Assembly: GCF_000004075.3 (NCBI RefSeq)
Contig: NC_026657.2
Span: 23,654,408 to 23,718,407 of the forward strand
Origin: Cucumis sativus
Taxonomy: Eukaryota; Streptophyta; Magnoliopsida; Cucurbitales; Cucurbitaceae
Reading direction: 5' to 3'
DNA: 64,000 nucleotides
The notes beneath the pieces are model-generated. The model was not told the DNA's origin, made no database searches, and saw only the letters and a program-made list of their open reading frames with translations. The position numbers and the translations under genes are program-made. Positions 37,501-45,973 of the stretch are shown piece after piece (position 1 is the stretch's first letter; each line of letters opens with the position of its first letter).

Positions 37501-40500
37501 TAATAAGGACTCCATGTGCTGCTCATTGCTTAGATTTGATGTTGGAGAATATATACAAGATCTCTAATATTCGCAAAGCATTGAAAAGAGGCATGGAGAT
37601 TAGCAACTTCATATATGTTCGTCCTGGATTGTTAAACATAATGCAACGTTTTACTAACCAAAAGGAGTTAGTTAGATCAGCTAAGACTTGTTTTGCTACT
37701 GTCTGCATTATATTATTGAGTATACATCATCAAAAGAATAATCTAAGGAAGATGTTTACTTCAAATGATTGGAAGGATAGCAAATATGGAGTAAAGAGCA
37801 ACAAGGGAAAAGAGTAGTTCAGACTATTTTGTTGGCCAGTTTTTGGACTACAATTGTTTTCGCTCTTAAAGTATCCGACCCACTAGTCGAGTTCTTAGAT
37901 TGGTTGATGGCGAGAAGAAGCCACCTATGAGATATATTTATGAGGCTATGGATAGAGCTAAGGAAGTTATTGCTAAATCCTTCAATAATAATGAAGAAAA
38001 ATACAAGGACATTTCCACCATAATTGATAAAAGATGGGAGCTTCAGTTGCATCGTCCTCTGCATGCAGCGGGTTATTATTTAAACCCGTCATTCTATTAT
38101 TCGAATCCTAACATCCAAGAGGATGATGAAATAGTTAATGGACTCTACTCATGCATAACGAAAATGGTTGCTTCATTTGGAGTCCTTGAAAGATATTGAT
38201 GATAGATATTGATGATAGTAACGAATGGTTGATTGGAAGATAGGGTGACGATTCTGAGGAGGATGATGAGTTGGTATTTGACGATGATTCTTTAATGTGG
38301 GGTGATGTTTCTAGAGCTGCCGGAGCAAAAGAACCGTCATTCTATTCTAGAGCTAGTACCTCTAGAGCAAAGACTATTGTTTCATGTTCATCCTCGTCTA
38401 CCACGCAACGCAAACAAGTAAATTTAGATGACTTCGATTGGGAAGAAGAAGATATTGATGGCTATAAGTCTAACGAAGGAGTGTGAATAAAGGCGAGGAT
38501 CAATTTAGTGATGATGCGTTTGATCTTTAGGGATGAACTTTTATTTTGATTGTGGACTTCTTGTTGAATACAGGTTAGTTTTTTGTTGTGTTTTGTTGTT
38601 TAGGCTACTTATATTGGGTACTTATATTTTATACATTGTTGCTGTGCTATGTGTGTATATATATTTTCTTTTCTTTTTATATATAGTGCGCCTTATGAAA
38701 AAAAGTCCGTACCTTTTTTTGCGCCTTGCGCCTAGGCTCTAGAGGATCAATGCACTTTAGTGAGCCTTTAAAAACATTGACCTCAATATCCCCTGTTGCA
38801 TCGAAAACTTTCCCTCGGCTTGCTCTTCCTGGCTTCCCAACTCTTCTATTATCTTCTTCAATTTACTGTCATTCTCTACTTCCTCCTTGATTATCTTTAG
38901 ATCAATGATTGTTGGAGCAGACAGATTGCACAAATGGACTGTTGGAGGCATTCGGGAAAGGGCGTTTGCTGCCTTGTTTTTCAGCGCTGGTTTGTACATA
39001 TCTTCGAAAGAACATCCAAGCAACTTTGCTATCCACTTTTGATATTGTGGCTGAATCACCCACGGTTCCAAGAGAAGCTTTATTGACCTCCGATCGGTTT
39101 TAACCACGAATTTTGTCCCCAACAAATACGGTCTCCATCTCTGGACTGCCAATACGACAACCACTAACTCTCTCTCATAGACCGGCTTTGCTCTATCCCT
39201 CAATGCCAAGGTATGGCTGTAGTATGCAATTGGGCACTTTGCTTGAATCCACACTGCCCCAATGCCGTACCTTGAAGCATCTATTTCAATCTCGAATGGC
39301 AAGTTGAAATCCAGCAAAGCTAACACAGAAAGTGTCATCATGGCATTCTTCAACTTCACAAAAGCTTCCCTTGCCCTCTTTATCCACTTAAACGCTCCAT
39401 TCTTCAATAGTTGTGTTAATGATGCTGCCATAGCTCCATATTGATGCACAAACGGTCTATAATAACCGGTCAATTCCAGATATCCATGTACTTCTCTCAC
39501 ATTAGTAGGATAGGGCTATACAGCTATTGATCTTATCTTCTTCGGATCAACCTCCACCCCTTGACCTGAGATGATATGCCCCAAATATTCTACCTTTGCC
39601 TTCGCAAAACTACATTTCTTCTTATTCGCAAAGAGCTCATTTTCCCTTAGGACGTCCAATACCAATTCCAGATGTTGCTAGTGTTCCTCCAAGTCTTTGC
39701 TGTAGACAATTATGCCATCAAAAAACAATAGCACAAATCTCCTTAAGTAAGGTCGAAAGATGTTATTCATTAAGGATTGGAATGTTGACGGTGTGTTGGT
39801 TAAGTTGAATGGCATAACCAAAAACTCGTAGTGCCCCTTTTGTGTTCGAAAGTCCTTCTCAATATCCTCCGCATTCATTCGTATTTGATAGTAGCTTACC
39901 TTCAAATCTATCTTAGAAAGCATACACGCCTCATTCAACTCATCAAACAACTCTTGAGCGCTCCATAATCTACACATAAATGCTAGCTCCCGTCCTTTTT
40001 CTTAAATAACAATACCGAGCTGGAATAGAGACTAATGCTCGGCCTTATTACACCGGATGTGAGCATTTTTTCCACCAATTTCTCCATCTCTTCTTTCTGC
40101 TGGAATGCATACCTATACGGCCTTACATTGATGGGATCGGTTCCCTTTTTCAGGTGTATGTGGTGTTCTATCTCCCTTCTTGGAGGCAGCCTTTTTGGCC
40201 AATAAAAAATGTCCTCAAACTTATCTAGGACTGCTGGCACAGACTCTTCCACCATGTAAACTTCATCAATTCCATAAAACTCGGCCATCGTCACCCCTGC
40301 CATCAAAGCTCTACACTCTATCAGGAATCCCTAGCTGAAGGGGTTAATGTGATCATGGTGGTAGTTGACCGGCTGAGTAAGTATTCTTACTTTATATCAA
40401 TGAGACATCCGTTTTCAGCTAAGCACATTGCCTCCATATTCATCGACAAAATAGTAAGCAAGCACGACATTCCTAAGTCGATTATCACAGACCGGGATAA

Positions 40501-43500
40501 AATCTTTCTTAGTAATTTTTGGAAAGAACTGTTTGCAACTATGGGGACTATTCTAAAGAGGAGTATGGTGCTTCACCCACAAACTGATGGGCAGACAGAA
40601 AGGGTAAATAGATGTCTTGAAACTTATCTGAGATGCTTCTGTAATGAACAACCAAAAAAATGGGATAGACTGATTCCATGGGCAGAATTGTGGTATAATA
40701 CCACCTTCCATGCATCCACCAAAGTGACCCCTTTTCAGACGGTATACGGTAGACCGCCTCCTCCCCTGTTATCCTATGGTTACAAGAAAACTCCTAATAA
40801 TGAGGTTGACACACTGCTGAAAGAACGTGACTTAGCCATCAATGCCTTAAAGGAAAACCTGTGTGTAGCCCAGAACAAGATGAAGAGAACAGGATGAAGA
40901 AAATGGCTGATCGAAATAGAAGAGAGTTAAAATTTAAGGTAGGAGATGAAGTCTACTTGAAATTGAGACTTTACCGGCAACGCTCCTTAGCTCGGAAGAA
41001 GTGTGAGAAGTTAGCACCTAAATATTACGGACCCTACAAACTTATTGAAGAAATAGGAGCAGTTGCGTACAGATTGATGTTACCCCTGGAAGCCAGTATC
41101 CACAATGTGTTCCATATTTCTCAGTTAAAACTAAAGCTGGGTAATCAACAAGCTGTTCAACACCAGCAACCTATGCTAACGGAAGAGTTTGAGTTACAAT
41201 TATGGCCAGAAACAGTGTTGGGAGTCCGTTGGAATCAGGAATTGGGAGGAAATGAATGGTTAATCAAATGGAAAGGGCTGCCGGACAGTGAAGCAACTTG
41301 GGAATCTGTTTTCCAAATGAACCAACAATTCCCTGACTTTCACGTTGAGGATAAGGTGAACCTGGAACCGAGGGGTATTGTAAGGCCCCTATTATCCATA
41401 CATACAAAAGGAGGGGTAAAAACGTAAAAGCTCACGCAGCATAAAAGGGGAGAATATTAGGAAAAGAACATGAGAGTGGGGCCCACGGGGAGGAATGAGA
41501 AAAGAGCTACAAATAAGGCCTTATCGGGATTGGGGGCTAGGTTAACTTTTTGTCTTCATTGGGTCTGTAGAGGCTGCTAGGTCTAGGAAAGAATACTATC
41601 CTTTCCTAGGGAGGTTTGACATGATATTATCATCACGTCAGAAAGCCTCTTAGATGGACCTTCCTTTCAAGCTTCGCCCGCAACCGTTCCTCTCAATGTA
41701 ATTGTCCTCATCGGAAAGTTGGTATTGCCTTTATTATCATTGTTACTCGTAGCCATATTACACTTGGCACTAGTCGAAGGATATATGGGAAGTTTCCCTC
41801 CAGAATATCCCGAAAGATTTGCCTCCTTTCTTATAACTTCTCGATTCTCCACCATTTGCACCAACCTCATCATCTATGATCATCCTACTGGTTCACAAAA
41901 CTCCACTTTGGCCTTTATCCACGGAAGTAATCCTCCCATAAATGTTTCCTCAACTACTTTCTCCTCTAAATTTGGTAATGGTGCCACCAATTCATCAAAT
42001 AGATTCCTATACTCTTCTACAATGGATTCTTGTTTAATTTTAAAAAATCGGCCACAAACCGTTCCCTCTCGAATTGATCGAAACCGTATTAACAACCTTT
42101 CTTTCAAATTCGACTAGTTGGTAAATTTTTCCCTCTCTTCTTGAGATCGATACCTATTTAAGGCTGGGTCTTTGAAGCTAATAGTTGCTACAATCAATTT
42201 TTCGAAATCAGTAAGCTTTCTTGGTGGTTGTTCAATGAACTGTGAATTCCCTTCAAAGAATATTCAACGTACATCAAGCATATTGTTGTATTTCTTGGAG
42301 AGAGGGTTCTTGCACCTGAGCATTTCCTCTGATCGGGTGGGTAACTCTTCTTCCCATCATTCTAGTATTCCTCGCTTTGTTACCAATTTGGTGTACAAAC
42401 CAAAACTCTAATTTTGAATCAAAATGAATCTCTTCCTCTAAATGAGGAGAGAGGACTTTATTTATAGTCAAATTGGTACAAACTAGTAAAATAACAACCA
42501 ACTAACTAACTATTTTAACTTGCTCTTAATTCCTGTACAAAGAGCTTCTCTCAGTACTGAGTTCACTATTAAGCCGATGGATTATTCCATAAATTACTCA
42601 CTAATACTTCTTTCTTCTATGTGATAGGTGATAGCAAACTTGGAGGCAAAATTGTCTTTTAGACTAATTCCAACCATATCAGACTAAATCCGTATGCCAT
42701 CTCCTTTCCTCACCTTGCTGATGATGTGGTCATAGACTGTTTCTTTATCCTTCTCAATGTATTTTCAGGGTCCCTTTGAGATTAATGTAGTTGCTCCCAC
42801 TGGCCAAAAGGGCAGGCGCCATATTTCAAGGCAATCAACTTCCTCCAAAGGGCTGAGTTTTACTTATGAAATCTCCAAACCATCGACAAGGAAATATTTT
42901 TCTGTTCTAGATTTGTAATCTACTTCCATTAGAGCTTGGTTTTCTTCTCATTCAAGATTGTGTGTACCTCCCTTCTCTTTGTTGCCCTTCTACTCAAGAA
43001 GTTTCAAAATAGCCTCCCAATGGAAGCCGAAATCTTTGTGGTTGTAGGAAAAAGGGATAAATAATAAATCGGTTGGTTGGCTTAGATTGCTTGAGAGTAA
43101 TGTGACCCCTTTTAGAAATCTGTATGTCTCCAAGGATTAAACTGGACCCATGGCAGCAATGCAGGATTTTCAGAGCCTGTAGATGTGTGGGAGCAGATTG
43201 ATGCATGTGGTAGAGAGGGGGATGTTTGCTAGGAATGGGGGAAAGTACACCAAGCTTGGTAAGAGGGTTAGGTACTGCACTGATACAATTGCCTTTGCGC
43301 AGCTCTGTGGCACAGTTTTGATGGAGCTGGTACAGTTTGTGTGGGGGAATAGCTATTGGATTTGGGCAAGTCATAAAGGCAAAGCCACTTCTTTGGGAGT
43401 GCGCGCATGTGTTAGAACTCCAACAAGATTTGTGGTATTTTGCGTTGGGTCCACTACAAAAAATGGGTTGATTTGTACTACCAAAGGACGAAGTAAAAGA

Positions 43501-44872
43501 CAGCAAGGTTGATCCTAGAGTCTCACAAGGATCGAGTCGACATGTGTTATCTTGTATACTTCAAAATTTTGGAAAGGTTGCCTGTCATAAAATTTGTTGA
43601 AAATGGGTGTACATTATATTTGTAGCTTTGGTACTTATTTGTAGATACGCTCTGTTCTTTCGTCACAAGTTGGTTAGGACTATAACTTGCTTTAGAAGTT
43701 GATTTTACTGAATGTTGTCATGTGTTATTATACTCGTGATTGTGAATATGGTTTTTTTCTTTTTCCTATTCACTGTTTACTATGTTGCAGTTCACTGAAT
43801 GCTTCACTTTCAGGTAGAGGTTAAATTTGCAGATGGAAGTGTGTTCAACTTGTCAGCTGAGTTCTTGAGAGTATATAGTCCAGCTGCTGATGCTAAAATC
43901 CGGTCAATTGGGGGTGAAAAGGTACTATAGAAACAATTTTTTGTTTCATTTCTATCTAAAAATTTGAACAATCCCTTAAGGGGTGTTTAAATAGCCAAAT
44001 TGGAATGGTGGGATGATTTGTAAGAGCGGTACTTTTTGAGTGACACTCCCTTTTAATATTTGTGGAAAACTATCTAATTCAACGAAGTATAGTTTCCAAG
44101 AAAACTGGATAGATGGATGCTACGTTTTGGACTAATTCTCTTTGAGCCCTTTACATTATGCATTTGGTCTCGACAACAACTAAGGCAATCCACGAGAGAC
44201 TGCTTTTATAAGTACCATTCTGAAAGACATACCGCATGCCCAATACGTTCTACAACTTCTACAGCATTAAATATTGCAATGCCAAACTAATCTCATTAAG
44301 TTTATTTCTTAAAAAAAAAAAAAAGAGGTTTATGTGTAAGTTGGTTCAAACATCCACACAAGGGTTTGACCAACTGCTGATTTTGTAGAATTTTATGTTT
44401 AGCCTAATTCGCACAACCCAATGCATCTACTGATTTTTTAATATCATATGGAGTATTGTCTGCTTTTTTCTTTTATCAGATTCAATTACTAAATGCATGT
44501 TCGAAACCAGGTAATCTCTGGACGACGTCATGTCGGTATTATGTCTGCTGAACCAGTTGGGAACTATGGGGTAAGGTACTTATCACTCGTTAATATGTCT
44601 CTGAATTTTACCAATCTTTTGGTATTGACTCGTGGAAGAATTGAAATCTTAGATCAAAACATAAAGTATGGATGGTATGAACTGCCTTTTCTTGAATCTT
44701 TACATATCTGTTGCAATTTTCTAGGATCCTTTTTGACGATTTGCATAGAACTGGGATTTATTCGTGGGATTATTTTTTTCATCTTGGGAGCAACAAATTC
44801 ACTCTCTTGAGAAATTATGTTAAAACACTGAAGAAGCATGGGCTGAGCCGAGATCCACCAAAGAGAAAATGA
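31536..44872 (+). CDS. DUF971 (GBBH-like N-terminal domain) protein, giant first intron
   Basis: Four exons (31536-31625, 43814-43921, 44511-44575, 44725-44872) have GT-AG junctions and rejoin in frame to 136 residues. The mature part runs [64 protein letters not shown] and ends [12 protein letters not shown]. That is one complete DUF971 domain, also found at the C-terminus of the Fe-S carrier HCF101 and at the N-terminus of gamma-butyrobetaine hydroxylase. A stand-alone protein may help iron-sulfur or metabolic functions, but the activity is unknown. The short basic N-terminus ([10 protein letters not shown]) suggests mitochondrial import. An in-frame ATG at 31335 is an alternative start. 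Intron 1 is 12.2 kb and almost wholly transposons; the domain is intact, so the gene may still be expressed. Confidence 0.82.
32150..32725 (-). pseudogene. LINE 3' part (zf-RVT region), fragment B
   Basis: On the minus strand, split over frames, the sequence reads [33 protein letters not shown] and then, with shifts, NKFW-type, [11 protein letters not shown] and WAAPILF. This is the layout of the zinc-binding reverse-transcriptase-associated region (zf-RVT) and tail of plant LINEs. Frames are shifted and stops are frequent. It appears to be the downstream continuation of the fragment at 42600-42975 on the same strand, separated by nearly 10 kb of other elements. Confidence 0.55.
32726..33575. 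other. Intronic DNA between the LINE fragment and the hAT region
   Basis: The first 300 bp hold an open plus-strand frame (32772-33020) with no recognised domain, possibly more LINE-derived sequence. From 33030 it is A/T-rich. GTTCTAAC near 33529 and GTTAGAAC at 33568 form a small inverted pair directly beside the hAT terminal repeat. Confidence 0.4.
33832..36388 (-). pseudogene. hAT transposase, BED-finger to dimerisation domain, broken
   Basis: The product starts at ATG 36388 ([11 protein letters not shown]) and enters a BED-type finger ([18 protein letters not shown]). An acidic linker and the DUF659 catalytic core follow ([53 protein letters not shown]). Near 34400-34490 comes the hAT dimerisation motif ([31 protein letters not shown]). 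The product ends in an acidic tail ([18 protein letters not shown]). A conserved Trp at about 36356 is a stop (TGG to TGA), another stop follows GPMG (36010), and there are stops or frameshifts near 35705, 35030 and 34300. Key domains are therefore recognisable but not translatable as one protein. Confidence 0.85.
36400..37166. repeat. Central hAT 5' region with A/G repeats and GC-rich subterminal part
   Basis: The upstream region of the left transposase holds GTGTTAAAAAGAAAAAAAAG-type units repeated three times at 36510-36620 and GAAGAAGAAG-rich units near 36630-36810. At 37037-37160 it turns GC-rich with AGGCGCGCGCCTAAG, GAGCCTAGGTGCGCC and GTGGGCGCCTTAG, the expected subterminal repeats of this hAT family. 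It stops at 37166 without the terminal CAATGTTTTTAAAGG sequence, at the junction with the inverted copy. Confidence 0.6.
37167..38531 (+). pseudogene. Second hAT transposase copy, 5'-truncated, inverted, deleted
   Basis: The sequence begins mid-protein at the DRRNRT motif and repeats the other copy in inverted orientation with few changes: [55 protein letters not shown], ending in the acidic tail. After MVASF near 38178 it jumps to the segment preceding the acidic tail. A deletion of about 0.5 kb, relative to the other copy, thus removes the dimerisation domain. Frameshifts at 37817 and 38485 also occur. Neither copy could make transposase. Confidence 0.8.
38780..40325 (-). pseudogene. Gypsy reverse transcriptase-RNase H, broken
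   Basis: Reading leftward from 40325 come LIECRAL, VAEFY-like and [21 protein letters not shown], then [25 protein letters not shown] and [14 protein letters not shown]. RNase H follows ([40 protein letters not shown]). The catalytic box reads [11 protein letters not shown], so the second Asp of the FxDD site is Gly and the enzyme is dead. About 15 residues are missing around 39980 (after KKDGS). Stops lie near 39676 and 39500. The sequence ends at MQQGILR, directly against the hAT terminal repeat, so no integrase follows on this strand. Confidence 0.85.
40326..41430 (+). pseudogene. Gypsy integrase-chromodomain, opposite strand to its RT
   Basis: This plus-strand frame starts inside the integrase core ([15 protein letters not shown]) and keeps the three acidic residues of the DDE site ([15 protein letters not shown] and Glu of [10 protein letters not shown]). 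An indel near 40880-40900 breaks the frame. [22 protein letters not shown] and [11 protein letters not shown] follow. A chromodomain ([28 protein letters not shown]) ends at about 41360. The HHCC zinc domain is absent. The chromodomain marks a chromovirus-type Gypsy. Its strand is opposite to the RT (left) and gag (right). Confidence 0.85.
41431..41647 (+). repeat. Gypsy 3' end: purine tract and truncated LTR
   Basis: Downstream of the chromodomain stop, AAAAGGGGAGAATAT (41442-41456) looks like a polypurine tract next to TTAGGAAAAGAACATGAGAG, a plausible LTR start. The LTR would break off by 41647, where gag sequence of the opposite strand begins. It does not resemble the LTR-like sequence beside the gag primer site, so the two halves may come from different elements. 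Confidence 0.45.
41648..42400 (-). pseudogene. Gypsy gag and primer binding site, broken
   Basis: On the minus strand TTGGTAACAAAGCG (42373-42386) resembles a Gypsy primer binding site. Downstream comes gag: a region of shifted frames, then [49 protein letters not shown] and [14 protein letters not shown], which stops at 41667 and can be followed to 41648. The CCHC knuckle and protease expected next are missing, replaced by the opposite-strand integrase block. The primer site and upstream LTR-like sequence (TATAAATAAAGTCC near 42453-42466) place the element's 5' end on the right. Confidence 0.7.
42401..42599 (-). repeat. LTR-like sequence upstream of the Gypsy gag
   Basis: Directly upstream (minus strand) of the primer binding site, with a TATAAATA box at about 42459 and TTAGTTGGTTGTTATTTTAC upstream. 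The outer boundary cannot be set by eye. Confidence 0.4.
42600..42975 (-). pseudogene. LINE RT C-terminal part, fragment A
   Basis: On the minus strand the text reads [32 protein letters not shown], then (shifted) RKGDGIRI and [11 protein letters not shown]. The order (WRF..., ALWR(K/R)VI..KYG, GDG..IRFW, LxxxFP.LF) is that of the plant LINE segment between RT and zf-RVT. The frame is broken several times. The expected continuation, zf-RVT, is found on the same strand at 32150-32725, implying an intron-resident LINE later split. Confidence 0.55.
42976..43813. other. Distal part of intron 1 of the DUF971 gene
   Basis: Overlapping open frames on both strands (42994-43506 minus, 43183-43512 plus) show no recognised domain and are probably chance. 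CACTACAAAAAATGGG at 43451 resembles a CACTA terminus but stands alone. The T-rich stretch TTTTTTCTTTTTCC near 43752-43765 and TTTCAG at 43808-43813 give a normal splice acceptor before exon 2. Confidence 0.45.
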
Positions 44873-45973
44873 TGGACAAATCAACTGTCTCCAACCACGA
44901 ACATCGTATTCAAGATAATCATTGAGTGTTTGGGTCAACTGACAAACTCCTTGAAGAAATCATGCAACAATTAGATTGGTTTGAAAAAATAAGGCAAGCT
45001 GTCTCAGTACTGGCTGATGAAAAAGATTCAACTGTTATACTAGGCAACGAAAAGAATTTTCTTAGTTTTCTGTTTCAAATTTTACCTATAAGCTATATGC
45101 TTCTAAGAACCTGAGCGTGAAAAATAGACATGTTGCTGTAGCTCCTTGCTAGATTATCTAATGAATCGTGTTAAATTATCATTTCAACGGTTTCATTATG
45201 CCCATGAAATATTTTGTTGTCTTTATCACTAGCATTGTTCATTATTGATGATGTGCATGATTATACGATAAGGTGGATAAATGATTGGAAGAAGCTAGTA
45301 TATAAAATAAATGATTGTAAGAAGCGTTAACAGTTTAAAGGAAGTTGGGGTTATTAAATTAGATTTATTCCTAGTTATTATTTTCCATACTAGTATTTCA
45401 TTTTCTATGTCTCTATTTATTTATCTAATATTATGAATTATTCATTAATTTAAAAAATTCACATGGTAAATTTAACTATAAATCACTTAATAATGTTGGG
45501 ACTTAAACACATAATTCCCCAACCACTATTTGATCTCATCTTAAATAAAAAAACTCTGATCTCATCTTAAATCATCACTTGATAAAAAAAATTTAACTGA
45601 TTGAATGCAAGTTTAGTTAGAAATCACTTAACATGATCCTAAGATTATTATATGATTTTTTGTTATAATTACTGGTTTATCTTGTTCGTCAATATTATTT
45701 ATTTAAAGACAGAAATAATGATGTGCAAAATAATGGATGAACCATCAGTGCTGAAGTTAACCTTCATGAAATGGTTGATATTTCTCAAACAAATGTTATA
45801 TGATACACAAGATCTCATTCATCTTTAGGAGTTGAATCTGTATTGAAAATTCTACAAGTACAGATGAAAGGAAACCTTAAACGAACAAGCTTTGCCCTCT
45901 TACTCTTCCTCTTAACAATGTGTTGAAAATAAATCAACATAGTGTTATTATTGAATGAGCAAAAAGGTTCTAT
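44873..45973. other. Intergenic DNA between two convergent genes
   Basis: It contains the 3' sides of the DUF971 gene (plus) and the membrane-finger gene (minus). AATTTAACTATAAATCACTTAA near 45470 and GTTTAGTTAGAAATCACTTAA near 45611, with GATCTCATCTTAAAT twice at 45532 and 45558, are small direct duplications. No coding feature seen. Confidence 0.45.

Larger units (their letters stand above)
33576..38779. mobile_element. Composite hAT region: two transposase copies head to head
   Basis: Both outer ends carry the same 18-bp inverted repeat CAATGTTTTTAAAGGCTC (33576-33593 plus; 38762-38779 minus), followed by ACTAAAG(C/T)GCATTG and GCGCCT/AGGCGC-rich subterminal sequence. Inside, the left part encodes a full but broken hAT transposase on the minus strand. 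The right part (from about 37167) repeats its downstream two-thirds in inverted orientation. The two outer ends are both transposase 3' ends; the 5' terminus expected in the middle (near 37166) lacks its terminal repeat. No matching 8-bp target duplication is seen (GTTAGAAC versus ACCTCAAT). The right flank is Gypsy sequence. Confidence 0.75.

Noticed and set aside
40326..41430. Reading the integrase-chromodomain frame as a functional domesticated gene
   Set aside because: It starts mid-domain without the zinc part, has a frame break near 40890 and lies amid dead Gypsy sequence.
43451..43466. CACTACAAAAAATGGG as a CACTA transposon start
   Set aside because: No subterminal repeats follow and no partner end or target duplication was seen; likely chance or a scrap.
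42994..43506. 170-codon minus-strand frame and the overlapping plus-strand frame 43183-43512
   Set aside because: Neither shows a recognisable motif; overlapping long frames in moderately GC-rich intronic DNA can arise by chance.
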